From Cladocopium goreaui (Eukaryota; Sar; Dinophyceae; Suessiales; Symbiodiniaceae), in NCBI GenBank assembly GCA_947184155.2, contig CAMXCT020003179.1:382001-446000 (forward strand): a stretch of DNA of 64,000 bases, read 5' to 3'. The position numbers and the translations under genes are program-made. The notes under the pieces are model-generated. The model had not been told where the DNA came from. It saw only the letters and a program-made list of their open reading frames with translations, and ran no database searches. Shown one piece after another: positions 10,212 to 21,413 of the stretch; position 1 is the stretch's first letter, and each line of letters opens with the position of its first letter.

Positions 10212-10825
10212 CTGCCTTTGATCCAGGGTGCAAAATGTTGCCAGTAGGCAGGGGGATTGGTGCCTGACAGTGTGCGGTTGTCCGCAAAAACATAGACAGT
10301 GTCATATTGCGGCACCCATGAGAGGTTATCTACTATCCACTGGAAGAGTGTCCTATGATGGACCTGGCTGGCTGCGGGGCGGCGGATTCCATTCCCTTCG
10401 TCCACCATGATGGCTGGGTATGTCAGGGGTGACTGGGGCATTCGACGAGAGCCGACATCGGCCCACTTCCACTTTTGCTTGATGTCATCCATGCCGAGTG
10501 GAGTTTCAATTTCTTTTTCCGAGAGGAAGAGTTCGTCTAGTTGGTGGCTTATTTGCAAGACCCCCTGGACATTGGAGAAATCTATAGGTGCGGCAATTTC
10601 CCACTCCTCTCTTGGGGGAGGCTCAGCTCCTTGCAGGAAGTAGGGAGTGTCCTCCTCTGCCTCTAGGGCGTCAAAGTAAACCGATTGGTCACTATCAACA
10701 GACGCATCCTCGCCTGTTTTATCTGTGATGGTTGGTCCCGTTAGGTCAATGTCTGTATCTGAGTCGTCAGGGTCATCCGGCGCCAATGAAATGAACCTAT
10801 TTGATGCCATGAGCTGTTGTAGCAT
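10157..10825 (-). CDS. Acidic N-terminal ORF of the hydrolase-helicase gene, 222 aa
   Basis: The ATG at 10825 lies 26 bases downstream of a TAC-loop hairpin (10851-10863). The first 75 residues are strongly acidic (many Asp-Asp, Ser-Asp and Thr-Asp pairs), and the rest is mixed globular sequence. The ORF ends in Ser-Ile-Phe-Pro-stop. The last seven bases before the TAA read T TTC CCA, a heptamer of the X XXY YYZ type used for minus-one ribosomal frameshifting, and the next ORF (9627-10211) lies in exactly the minus-one frame and overlaps this one by 55 nt. The plus-strand copy keeps the same heptamer and stop at 45160-45169. I infer that this ORF is the N-terminus of a longer fusion protein. 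Confidence 0.65.
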   Translation of the reverse strand: MLQQLMASNRFISLAPDDPDDSDTDIDLTGPTITDKTGEDASVDSDQSVYFDALEAEEDTPYFLQGAEPPPREEWEIAAPIDFSNVQGVLQISHQLDELFLSEKEIETPLGMDDIKQKWKWADVGSRRMPQSPLTYPAIMVDEGNGIRRPAASQVHHRTLFQWIVDNLSWVPQYDTVYVFADNRTLSGTNPPAYWQHFAPWIKGRCTVTGRTGRKQLLSIFP

Positions 10826-10850
10826 GCTGGCGTGGGCTTGACCCTGAACA

Positions 10851-10863
10851 ACCGGTACCCGGT
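10851..10863 (-). promoter_or_regulatory. TAC-loop hairpin 26 nt upstream of the 222-aa ORF
   Basis: ACCGG-TAC-CCGGT, perfectly paired. Its counterpart in the plus copy is at about 44463-44477, again 25-30 nt before the ATG at 44502. Confidence 0.65.
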
Positions 10864-10866
10864 GTC

Positions 10867-11465
10867 AGGTTACAAGTGACCAACAAGGACTAGCGAATAC
10901 TGTCAAGGCGGTGAGTGCAAAATGTGTCCAATGGATTGGCAAGGCTAGGGAGACCCCGAACACCCGGTACCCGGGGTCGGGGTTCCTCGTTGCAGGGCCA
11001 ATTCGAATGGAGTTGAAAAAAACCAAAACAATCGGGGCCTGTCTATCACCTTGATGTGCGAATTGAGTGGCTGATGGCTGACCTAGCTATAAAAACTAGT
11101 GGAGCCGCAAAAGCTGCAGTGAAGACACATTACCCAGTAACGGTGTTCAATGCAATCTTCTCTAGTCAAAGTAGAGGTTAGTTCAAATGGAGCTGAGATA
11201 ACTGAAGACGACAGGACCTGGGACACACGTCTGACCAAGACAGCAAGAAAAAACCAAATCATAATAAATCCCCTAACTCTGGCTTGTGGGGGTCAACTTT
11301 AAGTTGGTACGCTCCCATAAGGTGTAAAAGTTTGGGGGGTAACACCCTGGCACGCAGCTGCTTTTCTCTTGGCGCATCTGTGGGGTAGGCGGCGACAGAA
11401 ATGGCACTGATCAGGTAGTTGCAACACAGTCCTGTGCACTCAATGCTGGCTGGCTGCAAATTCGA
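10867..11465. other. Spacer between the Gag-like and acidic ORFs
   Basis: About 600 nt without an ORF. It holds the two-stem hairpin at 10954-10982 and otherwise nothing recognised. Most of it is missing from the plus copy, where the two ORFs are only about 100 nt apart. Confidence 0.6.
10954..10982 (-). repeat. Two-stem TAC-loop hairpin between ORFs
   Basis: The outer stem CCCCGA/TCGGGG encloses the inner stem CCCGG-TAC-CCGGG, with a left bulge ACA and a right bulge G. It lies in the 640-nt spacer between the 524-aa and 222-aa ORFs. Confidence 0.65.
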
Positions 11466-13040
11466 TCAGTCAATGATTTCCATTTCCATATCTGCCACAG
11501 GCGAAGCCTGCGGAGTGTCTGGTGCCTGGCCATCTTGTATGGTCTTGAGGCGTTTCGTGATACGCGACAGGTTCTCGCGAGCACTGGCTAACCGCGTTTC
11601 ATGATAGGCCACTTTTTCACTGGCTGCCCTCTGCATGTTCTGCAATGTCGGGATGTCCGCTGCAGCTAGGTCAACGTCCTGGCTGTTTTCACAAGCGGGC
11701 TCAGGGCTACTAGCAACAACAGTGTCAGTGGCTTGCGTCTCTGGCGATTCATTTGGTGTGTCAGCAGGCGACGAGTCTTCTGTCGGTGTCTCGTTGTCAA
11801 CAGTGGGTGGCTCCTTTTGAGGCTGCTGCTGTTCTTCAGCTCTGTTGTGTGCTGTAGGGTGAGAGTCAGAGGATAACGCACCGGTACCCGGGGTATCCGC
11901 CTTTGATTTGTTCGTGGTTGGGAGCGATGGTGGACCTGGTCTCTGGCTGAATAATGATTGTGCACTGACCTTAGGGGGCCGATGACTCTCTTGAGGAGCT
12001 GGAGCTCCTGCCGCCGCGTCTGTACTGGAATTGGACGGCACGGTGGTTGCAGCTTTCTCTGTGCTTTGCTGACTCGCGGCCAGCAAGTTAGCTGGTTTGT
12101 GGGGCTGGTTGGAATGCGCTGGTCGACTGTCTGCCAGCGTTCGTTGGTTTGCTTGAGCAAAGATATATTGCAATTCCATATATTGCCGGTCTCGGTCAGC
12201 CACTTGCTGCGGCGTGTTCTGAGTTCCTTTCGGGTCCTGCGGAGCGGATTCTTGCTGTGCTTGCACAACCTGTTTTTCTGCGGTTCGTTCCGTCCACCTA
12301 GTTGGTTTAGGTGGAGCCGGAGGTTGTGAACGCTTAGCAGGCTGAGAAGGTTTGAGTTGGTTCAGGCGTGGCAGAATTTCGTCTCTCAATTCAGGTGGGT
12401 ACGACTCTCCTGTCTCAGCTAACCACTGTATGGTGTCTTCGTGCAACCACAGGGTTGTCCTCCACAATGGAATGGTTTTGTCATCATTTACCCAAAACAG
12501 TGGTGTAGGCGGCAGCAATGCATGGGCCTCCACAATCAATGGCAATAGGAAAGCCAATTTCTTCTGCTCATGGAAAATCGCTGCCCCGTTCGGGTGAGCC
12601 TTAAGGTAGGTTTCATTCCACACAAAAGGGTTCACGACACGCATGGTGTGGGCGATGTCATTGAAAATGGATAAACGAATGTCGGTATACGGTGGAGCAA
12701 CACCGTAGGCTTTTCCATCCCAGGGTAGTTCAAGGAAACCCCACCGCTCTTTTCGGTTGTGGTTAACGGTCTCCCAAAAGCCGGGTACGAATTCTTTCTC
12801 CAGGACATCAGCGAGGGTAGAAAAAATAAGCCATGGTACCTCATCGATATGCAATTGGTATTCCACCAGCGTAAAGTTATATGTTGTTTGGCAATCACCT
12901 ACCCAAATTGTGCCCCTCACTGCAAGGAAACGGACGTCACTGGCATCTCGCATGTCCCAATCCATCCCAGCCGACATGTCTAGTAAGTGTTGATCGGCGA
13001 CAACGATTGGGCCAGACGGAAAGTGTGTCGGCTTCGGCAT
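11466..13040 (-). CDS. Gag-like Pro/Gln/Ser-rich protein, 524 aa
   Basis: The first ORF of the element starts at an ATG nine bases after a TAC-loop hairpin. Residues 1-235 look folded, rich in Trp, Phe and Pro, with no family that I recognise. Residues 235-430 are low complexity (Pro, Gln, Ser, Thr, Ala). The last 50 residues are predicted by eye to be helical and charged, possibly a short coiled coil. That layout (globular part, disordered middle, helical end) resembles a structural or nucleic-acid-binding protein of a mobile element, but this is inference. A homologous ORF lies at 41981-44399 on the plus strand, where it is split by a 1.1 kb insertion. A second hairpin is embedded in the coding sequence at 11881-11891, at the same place in both copies. 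Confidence 0.7.
   Translation of the reverse strand: MPKPTHFPSGPIVVADQHLLDMSAGMDWDMRDASDVRFLAVRGTIWVGDCQTTYNFTLVEYQLHIDEVPWLIFSTLADVLEKEFVPGFWETVNHNRKERWGFLELPWDGKAYGVAPPYTDIRLSIFNDIAHTMRVVNPFVWNETYLKAHPNGAAIFHEQKKLAFLLPLIVEAHALLPPTPLFWVNDDKTIPLWRTTLWLHEDTIQWLAETGESYPPELRDEILPRLNQLKPSQPAKRSQPPAPPKPTRWTERTAEKQVVQAQQESAPQDPKGTQNTPQQVADRDRQYMELQYIFAQANQRTLADSRPAHSNQPHKPANLLAASQQSTEKAATTVPSNSSTDAAAGAPAPQESHRPPKVSAQSLFSQRPGPPSLPTTNKSKADTPGTGALSSDSHPTAHNRAEEQQQPQKEPPTVDNETPTEDSSPADTPNESPETQATDTVVASSPEPACENSQDVDLAAADIPTLQNMQRAASEKVAYHETRLASARENLSRITKRLKTIQDGQAPDTPQASPVADMEMEIID
11881..11891 (-). repeat. TAC-loop hairpin inside the 524-aa ORF
   Basis: CCGG-TAC-CCGG followed by GGGT. It is conserved at the corresponding site of the plus copy (about 44230-44243), so it predates the duplication. 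Confidence 0.6.
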
Positions 13041-13048
13041 ACCAGCAA

Positions 13049-13059
13049 CAGGTACCCTG
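13049..13059 (-). promoter_or_regulatory. TAC-loop hairpin 9 nt upstream of the 524-aa ORF
   Basis: CAGG-TAC-CCTG on the + strand, in the leader of the Gag-like ORF; the same hairpin precedes the homologous ATG in the plus copy at about 41960-41974. Confidence 0.6.
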
Positions 13060-13716
13060 CAGTGGTAGCACTATCCGGGAGTGGAGGTTCTTGCGCGGTG
13101 TATGGTTGGACCAAACGACGGGGACCACGCGCTATTTTGGGCAGAGGCCAAACAACGGGAACCCCGTGTCGGCTTCGATGTAAGAGCGGTCAGGCAAATT
13201 GAAAAAGGCGGACGGGGAAGACCAAGGCAACTCTGGCTTTGCAGGTGCGGTGTCCTCACAGTTTGAGCCAACGGCTGCTGACGAAGATAGTTAGTCATGC
13301 TTGGATCAGGCACAAAATCAGAAAAACAATCAAGGTCGTAATGGGAAGTGTATGCAACATGTTGCCGGTTGAGGGGTTGTAATGAAAGTAAATTGCTATC
13401 CTGTTGTGGAGGCATAAGCCATAGAGGGGGAGTGGCAAAGAGCAGAGCAAAAGGGTATGAGAGATGGGAGAGGGCGGCAAGTGGCCAGGGCAGCAAAGCA
13501 CTCCATAGCAATTTAGCAGAGCAGGTTCCTCGTCAATGCTGGTGTCCAGGTTGAGATGTGTGTCTCTGCTGATTGGCGTGGGGCATGCAGGTGTAGTGCA
13601 GTAGAGCACCTATACTTGGATTGGGGACGGGTGGGCAATGTGCTAGTCGGGGTAAGATATGCTACTAACAAGAGATCCTGAGGAGCGTTGTCAGCAAGGA
13701 TTTAGCATCATTTAGG

Positions 13717-14028
13717 GGATATGACCGTCAGGATGCTTGAACCAGGATGATGTTCTGTAGAGTGTGAACCAGGTGAGATGAGTCACTTGTAGAGAGTAAA
13801 AGCAAAGCTAAACCCGCACCATTACCCAAGGTACCCTTGGGAACAGTAGGAATATGATAGACACAGAGGCCGAGTTCCTACTAATCATGATGTTTGGGGC
13901 ACAATGGGGGGGTGAGGGCATGAGGTACCACTTACGGAGATGATGCTAAGTACAGTAAGCGGTATCAGTCAGCTATATCCCTTGATTAGGGTGGATATAT
14001 TTAGCTGGGGGAGTAATTGCTACCCTGT
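13717..14028. other. Linker between helicase element and repeat array
   Basis: No ORF. It contains a perfect TAC-loop hairpin, CCCAAGG-TAC-CCTTGGG, at 13825-13841. The same hairpin recurs inside the array at 16498-16514 and in the array's second copy. Confidence 0.6.
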
Positions 14029-14932
14029 GACAGGTCACCTGCTAGACAAGGCTAAGTGGAGTGGTGCCGGCATTATGCTAGGTGCTGTAGTGGGGTGAGC
14101 ATTGTCCTAGGTACCGCTCGCAGCTAGTGTCTGGTTCAATCCAATGGTTACTCGATGATATTTTGTGGACCGGGTCCACGGCACAGTCCGCAGCTGGCTA
14201 CTGGCTCGATCCAATGGTTACCTCCCGTCAGCATGGGCATGTGTCAGGACACCAACAGCTTAAGTGTGTCTATTTGCTAAAGCATATCCTTGGAGGAGAC
14301 GCCCCCGAGATGGCACTTCTAAATTTGATGACGGGTTAGATTAGACGAAGGTGATCCGTTCCGTATTGCTTTGTTGGGGACTGGCTCCTGTGACATACTG
14401 GCCAAAAAAGCAAAACGAACACCTAAGAACTGGAAAAAGCGAATCCAGGCTTGCCTAGCCCGAGCAGGCGGTGTGTACAGGATCCTGTTCAGCAGGACTT
14501 TACAGCGCCCATCCACTTATTGTGGAAGCTCACGGTTGGAGTGCATCTATGCTGCAAAGAATGTTATGGCCTGCTTTGATTGTGGTTCCACAGGAGGTGG
14601 AAACCAGCTCAAAATGTAAAAGTTGCCAGAACCCTCGCCATTGCTTAAGGTACCATTGGGAGCTGCGGGTGTCCTGCAACAGTCCTGCAAAAGTGAACTG
14701 CACAGTTTCCCTGAAACAACGATTAGTAGGCGCATTCTCAGGGCACCGCGATGAAGTAACTGTACAATTCGGTGAGCAGTACGTAAGGGCCACGTGGATA
14801 TTGTCCTCCAACTGGTCTGCCATCTCGGGGCAACAAAATAAACTTGGTGAATGGGATCTATTGATAGGGATGTGCCCAATTTCAGTGGATAGTAAATTCG
14901 GTGAGGTAGCGAGCTGAAGGGTAATTAAAGTC

Positions 14933-17039
14933 TTCGATGGAACGGGTACACATTCCCCAGCGGGGTCCCAATCAGCGATAACTACAGGCAGTTGCTAGCT
15001 TAACGTATGGTTAACAGTTAGGGTCCGTCAGTCTTTGTTTATAGTGAATACCCATCACACTGTCACAACTAACTCATGAATGGTCAGTTCCATGGGGGAT
15101 TCATTGGGCAGGGCAGCTCGTACAAAACCCATGGTGCGTATGACCTGCGCAAGATCTCTGTGACTACCGCCCAAAAGCATAAGCCGAGAGTCATGCACTC
15201 CGCTTCGAGATGTGTCTGCTCGTTAGGAGGAGATAGAGTATAGAAGGAGATTCATTCCCCTTCCTTCTAGACACTCATAAGCAAAACAGAAAGGAGCTTA
15301 GGACAACGGCGGAGCCGAACGGTAAGAGACACTAATGGTCAAACTGTGATCTGAACGCAGCCTTATCTGACAGTCACAACCGTCTGGCAACCTATTATTA
15401 TCTGCATATTCCTAATTAGGGTAAGCTTATGCTGAGTGGGCGGTTTAGATTGGGTTTATCCCGAAGGACCTATTCCATAATCTGGGAGTGCCATAGTGGC
15501 TGGTGGGCGACAGCAGGTTGACAGTCACTTGGCAGTCTCCGGGTCACTGAGGTAGACGCTAGTCAGCAACTGACACTTGGGCGAGTTTACTTCCATAGGG
15601 AAAAGGCCTTCCCCTATCCTTGGCGTGTGGTTAAATGTGAAAATGCCCTCACGGGTCTTGTTCAGGTGGGGAGTGCTACCTAGGGTACCCCTGGGGGGCC
15701 CCCCACTTGGCCTGACAAGGTTCCATGAGGCATGAGAACTAAATTGGCGGAAGGTAGGTACAATTGCGGTAGTGAGCTGACGAAAGTCTATTTGTAATCA
15801 CGGAAGGGATCCGCATGCGCGTGAAGGGCTCATATCAGCAATAACTACCCGGCAGTGGCGCGGAACAGATTTAGACCGTGACAGGCCATCCTTACTTGTG
15901 GACGAGTCGCCCTTTGCAATATGACGTCAACATAGCGGGTTGCAGTTTTATGCACAATGGGTGGCTGTAGTCGGGTGCATCATAAAGGCTCATTCTTTGG
16001 ATTGGAATTAGCACAGGATAGGTGAGCTACGGGTAACCAACTGCCATTTGGCCACCAAGACAGCAACAAGGAGCAGAGTGGATGTTTCAGCAGTGTGGGC
16101 ATGCGTCTGGACACCTACAGCTTGAGTGTGTCTATTTGCGAAGGCATACACTTGGAGGAGACGCCTCCTAGGTGGTGTTTCTAAATTAGATGATGGGTCC
16201 GAGTAAACAAGGGAGAACCGTTCCGTATTGTTTTTGGGGATTGGCTCCTTTTGCATACTAGACGAAACTAAAATGCCTAAGGACTGGCAGAAGCAGCTCC
16301 AGGATCACCTAGTCCAAGATGACGGTGTGTGCAGGATCTTATTCATCAGGACTTTACCAGCGCCCATCCACGGATTGCAGAAGCTCACGGTTGGCGTGCT
16401 GCTGTGCAGCAGGGAATATTATGGACTGCTCCGATGACGGCTCCACAGGAGGTGGAACCTAGCTCAACGCGGAGAGTCGCTAGAACCCTCGCCATTACCC
16501 AAGGTACCCTTGGGAACGGCGGGTGTCCTGTAACAGTCCAACAACAGTGAATTGCACAGTTTCCCTTAAACAACGTTTATTAGGCGCATTCCCAAGGCAC
16601 CTCGAGCGAAGTAACTGTCCAATTTGGTGAGCAGGACGGAAATGCCACGTGGAACTTGTCCTCCAGCTGGTCTGTCATCTCGGGGCAACACATTAAACTT
16701 GCTGAATGGAGGTCTATTGGTAGGGATGTGCCCTATTGCGGTGGGTGGTAAGATAAGGATGGTAGGGAGTTGCAGGGTGAAGTTAGGTCTTCCGAGGGAA
16801 TGGGCACACATTCTCCGGCGGGGTCCCAATCAGTGATAACTACAGGCAGTGGCTAGCATAACGTGTGGCGAACAGTTGGGGTCCGTTAGTCTTTGTTGAT
16901 AATAAATACCCATCATGCTGTCACAACTAACTAATGAGTGGTCAGTTCTATGGGAAATTCATTGGGCAGGGCGGTTCGTACTAAAGCCATGGTGCATTTG
17001 ACTTGCTCAAGCATTGCTAGACAACTTAAGTGGAGTGGT
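14933..17039. repeat. Near-identical 2.1-kb duplication, copy 1
   Basis: Matches 19307-21413 at a constant offset of 4,374 bp with only a few differences (for example near 15115). Flanking units are clearly more diverged, so this is a recent higher-order duplication or gene-conversion event. Confidence 0.9.
15679..15704. repeat. TAC-loop hairpin joined to a G6C6 palindrome
   Basis: CCTAGGG-TAC-CCCTGGG (one G-T pair) overlaps GGGGGGCCCCCC. The composite recurs at about 18657 and 20053 and, altered, at about 23060. Confidence 0.8.
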
Positions 17040-19306
17040 GTCAGCATTATGCTAGGTGTTATAGTAGGGTGAGCATTGTCCGAGGCACAGCTCGCAGCTG
17101 GTACCTGGTTCAACCCAATAGTTACACGATGGCAGGTTGTGGACCTGATCCACGACACAGTTCGCAGCTGGTTATTGCCACGATCCATTGGTTACCTCCC
17201 GTCAGCATGGGCATGTGTCAGGACACCGACAGCTTAGGTGTGTCTATTTGCGAAGGCATACTCTTGGAGGAGACGCCCCCGAGATGGCACGTCTAAATTA
17301 GACGGCGGGTTCGATGAAACGAAGGTGATCCGTTCCGTATTGCTTTTTGGGGATTGGCTCCTGTTACATACTGGCCGAAAAAATTAAAAACGAACATCTA
17401 AGAACTGGATAAAGCGTAGCCAGGTTTCCCTAGTTCGAGAAGACGGTGCGTGCAGGATCTTGTTCATCAGGCCTGTACCAGTGCTCATCCACTTATTGTA
17501 GAAGCTCACGGTTGGAGTGCATCTCTGCTGCACCGAATGTTATGGCCTGCTCTGATTGTGGTTCCACAGGAAATAAAAAACAGCTCAAAATGTAGAAATC
17601 ACCAAAAATCCTCGCCATTACCCAAGGTACCACTGGGAGCGGAGGGTGTCCTGCAACAGTCCTACAAAGGTGAGCTGCACAGCTTCCCTTAAACAACGAT
17701 TATTAGGCGCATTTCTAGGGCACAGCGATGAAGTAACTGTACAATTCGGTGAGCAGTACATAAAGGCCACGTGGAAATTGTCCTCCAACTGGGCTGCCAT
17801 CGCGGGGCAACAAACAAAACTTGGTGAGTAGGATCTATGGATAGGGATGTGCCTAATTTCGGTGGATAGTAAATTCGGTGAGGTAGTGAGCTGAAAGGGA
17901 ATTAAAAGCTTTGATGGAATGGGTGCACACACTCCGGCGGGATCCCAATCAGCGATAACTACAGGCAGTTGTTAGCTTAACATATGGTTAACAGTTAGGG
18001 TCCATCAGTCTTGGTTTATAATGAATACCCATCCTATTGTCACAACAAACTCATGAGTGGTCAGTTCTATGGGGGATTCATTGGGCAGGGCGGCTCGTAG
18101 TAAACCCATGGTGTGTTTGCCCTGCGCAAGCATCTCTGTGACCACCGCCCAAGAGCATAAGCTGAGATTCAGACACTCCGCTTCGAGATATGTCTGCTCT
18201 TAATGAGGAATGAGAGCCCTTTCCCCTGGGTGGGAAATTGATTCCTTCTAGAAAATAAAATAAGCGAAGCAGAAAGGTGCTTTGGATAACTGCGGAGTCA
18301 AGCGGTGGGAGACACTAATGGTCCAACTGTGATCTGAGCGCAGCCTTATCTGACAGTCACAACAGTCTGGCAACCTATTATTATCTGCATGCTCCTAATT
18401 AGGGTAAGCTTAGGTTCAGTGGGCGGTTTAGATTGGGTTCATCCTGGAGGACCTATTTCATAGTTTGGGAGTGCTATAGTGACTGGTGGACAACAGCAGG
18501 TTGTCAATCACTTGGCAGCCTCCGGGTTACTGAGGCAGACGCTAGTTAGCAACTGACACTTGGGCGAGTTTACTTCCGTATGGAAAAGGCCTTCCCCTAT
18601 CCTTGGCGTGTGGTTAAATGTGAAAATGCCCTCACGGGTCTTGTTCAGGTGGGGAGTGCTACCTAGGGTACCCCTGGGGGCCCCCCACTTGGCCTGACAA
18701 GGTTCCATGAGGCATGAGAACTAAATTGGCGGAAGGTAGGTACAATTGCGGTAGTGAGCTGACGAAAGTCTATTTGTAATCACGGAAGGGATCCGCATGC
18801 GCGTGAAGGGCTCATATCAGCAATAACTACCCGGCAGTAGCTAATAACAGATTTAGACAGTGGCAGGCCGCCCTTTCTTGTGGACGAGTCACCCTCTGCA
18901 ATATCACGTCAACATAGTGGGCTGCAGTTTAATGCTCAATGGGTGGCTGTAGTCGTTCGCATCATCAAGGCTCATTCTTTGGGTTGGAATCAGCACAGGA
19001 TAAGGTGAGCTACGGATACCCGACTGCCATTTGGCCACCAAGACAGCAACAGGGAGCCGTGTGGATGTTACTCAGTTTCCCTTACACAACGTTGATTAGG
19101 CGCATTCTCAGGGCACCTCGAGTGAAGTAACTGTACAATTCGGTGAGCAGTACGTAAGGGCCACGTGGAACTTGTCCTCCAACTGGTCTGCCATCTCGGG
19201 GCAACGGGTTAAACTTAATGAATGGAGATCTATTGGTAGGGATGTGCCCTGTTTCGGTTGGTAGTACAATAAGGGAGATAGTGAGCTGAAGGGTGAAGTT
19301 AAATCT

Positions 19307-21413
19307 TTCGATGGAACGGGTACACATTCCCCAGCGGGGTCCCAATCAGCGATAACTACAGGCAGTTGCTAGCTTAACGTATGGTTAACAGTTAGGGTCC
19401 GTCAGTCTTTGTTTATAGTGAATACCCATCACACTGTCACAACTAACTCATGAATGGTCAGTTCCATGGGGGATTCATTGGGCAGGGCGGCACGTACAAA
19501 ACCCATGGTGCGTATGACCTGCGCAAGATCTCTGTGACTACCGCCCAAAAGCATAAGCCGAGAGTCATGCACTCCGCTTCGAGATGTGTCTGCTCGTTAG
19601 GAGGAGATAGAGTATAGAAGGAGATTCATTCCCCTTCCTTCTAGACACTCATAAGCAAAACAGAAAGGAGCTTAGGACAACGGCGGAGCCGAACGGTAAG
19701 AGACACTAATGGTCAAACTGTGATCTGAACGCAGCCTTATCTGACAGTCACAACCGTCTGGCAACCTATTATTATCTGCATATTCCTAATTAGGGTAAGC
19801 TTATGCTGAGTGGGCGGTTTAGATTGGGTTTATCCCGAAGGACCTATTCCATAATCTGGGAGTGCCATAGTGGCTGGTGGGCGACAGCAGGTTGACAGTC
19901 ACTTGGCAGTCTCCGGGTCACTGAGGTAGACGCTAGTCAGCAACTGACACTTGGGCGAGTTTACTTCCATAGGGAAAAGGCCTTCCCCTATCCTTGGCGT
20001 GTGGTTAAATGTGAAAATGCCCTCACGGGTCTTGTTCAGGTGGGGAGTGCTACCTAGGGTACCCCTGGGGGGCCCCCCACTTGGCCTGACAAGGTTCCAT
20101 GAGGCATGAGAACTAAATTGGCGGAAGGTAGGTACAATTGCGGTAGTGAGCTGACGAAAGTCTATTTGTAATCACGGAAGGGATCCGCATGCGCGTGAAG
20201 GGCTCATATCAGCAATAACTACCCGGCAGTGGCGCGGAACAGATTTAGACCGTGACAGGCCATCCTTACTTGTGGACGAGTCGCCCTTTGCAATATGACG
20301 TCAACATAGCGGGTTGCAGTTTTATGCACAATGGGTGGCTGTAGTCGGGTGCATCATAAAGGCTCATTCTTTGGATTGGAATTAGCACAGGATAGGTGAG
20401 CTACGGGTAACCAACTGCCATTTGGCCACCAAGACAGCAACAAGGAGCAGAGTGGATGTTTCAGCAGTGTGGGCATGCGTCTGGACACCTACAGCTTGAG
20501 TGTGTCTATTTGCGAAGGCATACACTTGGAGGAGACGCCTCCTAGGTGGTGTTTCTAAATTAGATGATGGGTCCGAGTAAACAAGGGAGAACCGTTCCGT
20601 ATTGTTTTTGGGGATTGGCTCCTTTTGCATACTAGACGAAACTAAAATGCCTAAGGACTGGCAGAAGCAGCTCCAGGATCACCTAGTCCAAGATGACGGT
20701 GTGTGCAGGATCTTATTCATCAGGACTTTACCAGCGCCCATCCACGGATTGCAGAAGCTCACGGTTGGCGTGCTGCTGTGCAGCAGGGAATATTATGGAC
20801 TGCTCCGATGACGGCTCCACAGGAGGTGGAACCTAGCTCAACGCGGAGAGTCGCTAGAACCCTCGCCATTACCCAAGGTACCCTTGGGAACGGCGGGTGT
20901 CCTGTAACAGTCCAACAACAGTGAATTGCACAGTTTCCCTTAAACAACGTTTATTAGGCGCATTCCCAAGGCACCTCGAGCGAAGTAACTGTCCAATTTG
21001 GTGAGCAGGACGGAAATGCCACGTGGAACTTGTCCTCCAGCTGGTCTGTCATCTCGGGGCAACACATTAAACTTGCTGAATGGAGGTCTATTGGTAGGGA
21101 TGTGCCCTATTGCGGTGGGTGGTAAGATAAGGATGGTAGGGAGTTGCAGGGTGAAGTTAGGTCTTCCGAGGGAATGGGCACACATTCTCCGGCGGGGTCC
21201 CAATCAGTGATAACTACAGGCAGTGGCTAGCATAACGTGTGGCGAACAGTTGGGGTCCGTTAGTCTTTGTTGATAATAAATACCCATCATGCTGTCACAA
21301 CTAACTAATGAGTGGTCAGTTCTATGGGAAATTCATTGGGCAGGGCGGTTCGTACTAAAGCCATGGTGCATTTGACTTGCTCAAGCATTGCTAGACAACT
21401 TAAGTGGAGTGGT
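19307..21413. repeat. Near-identical 2.1-kb duplication, copy 2
   Basis: Second copy of 14933-17039, identical in every open frame I compared (for example 16008-16256 equals 20382-20630). Identity ends at 21414, where G in copy 1 becomes A. Confidence 0.9.

Larger units (their letters stand above)
4303..13716 (-). mobile_element. Hydrolase-helicase element, minus-strand copy
   Basis: This roughly 9.4 kb block is repeated in opposite orientation at 41434-50110, and that second copy defines its limits. Homology starts at 13716 (5' side in the sense of its genes) and ends abruptly near 4303. The other copy carries about 0.9 kb more at the 3' side, so this one is truncated. All its ORFs point to the minus strand: a Gag-like ORF, a short acidic ORF, and a long gene with an alpha/beta-hydrolase and an SF1 helicase. 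I find no reverse transcriptase, integrase or transposase inside it. Short GGTACC-centred hairpins mark its ORF starts. I do not recognise it as a named transposon class. Confidence 0.75.
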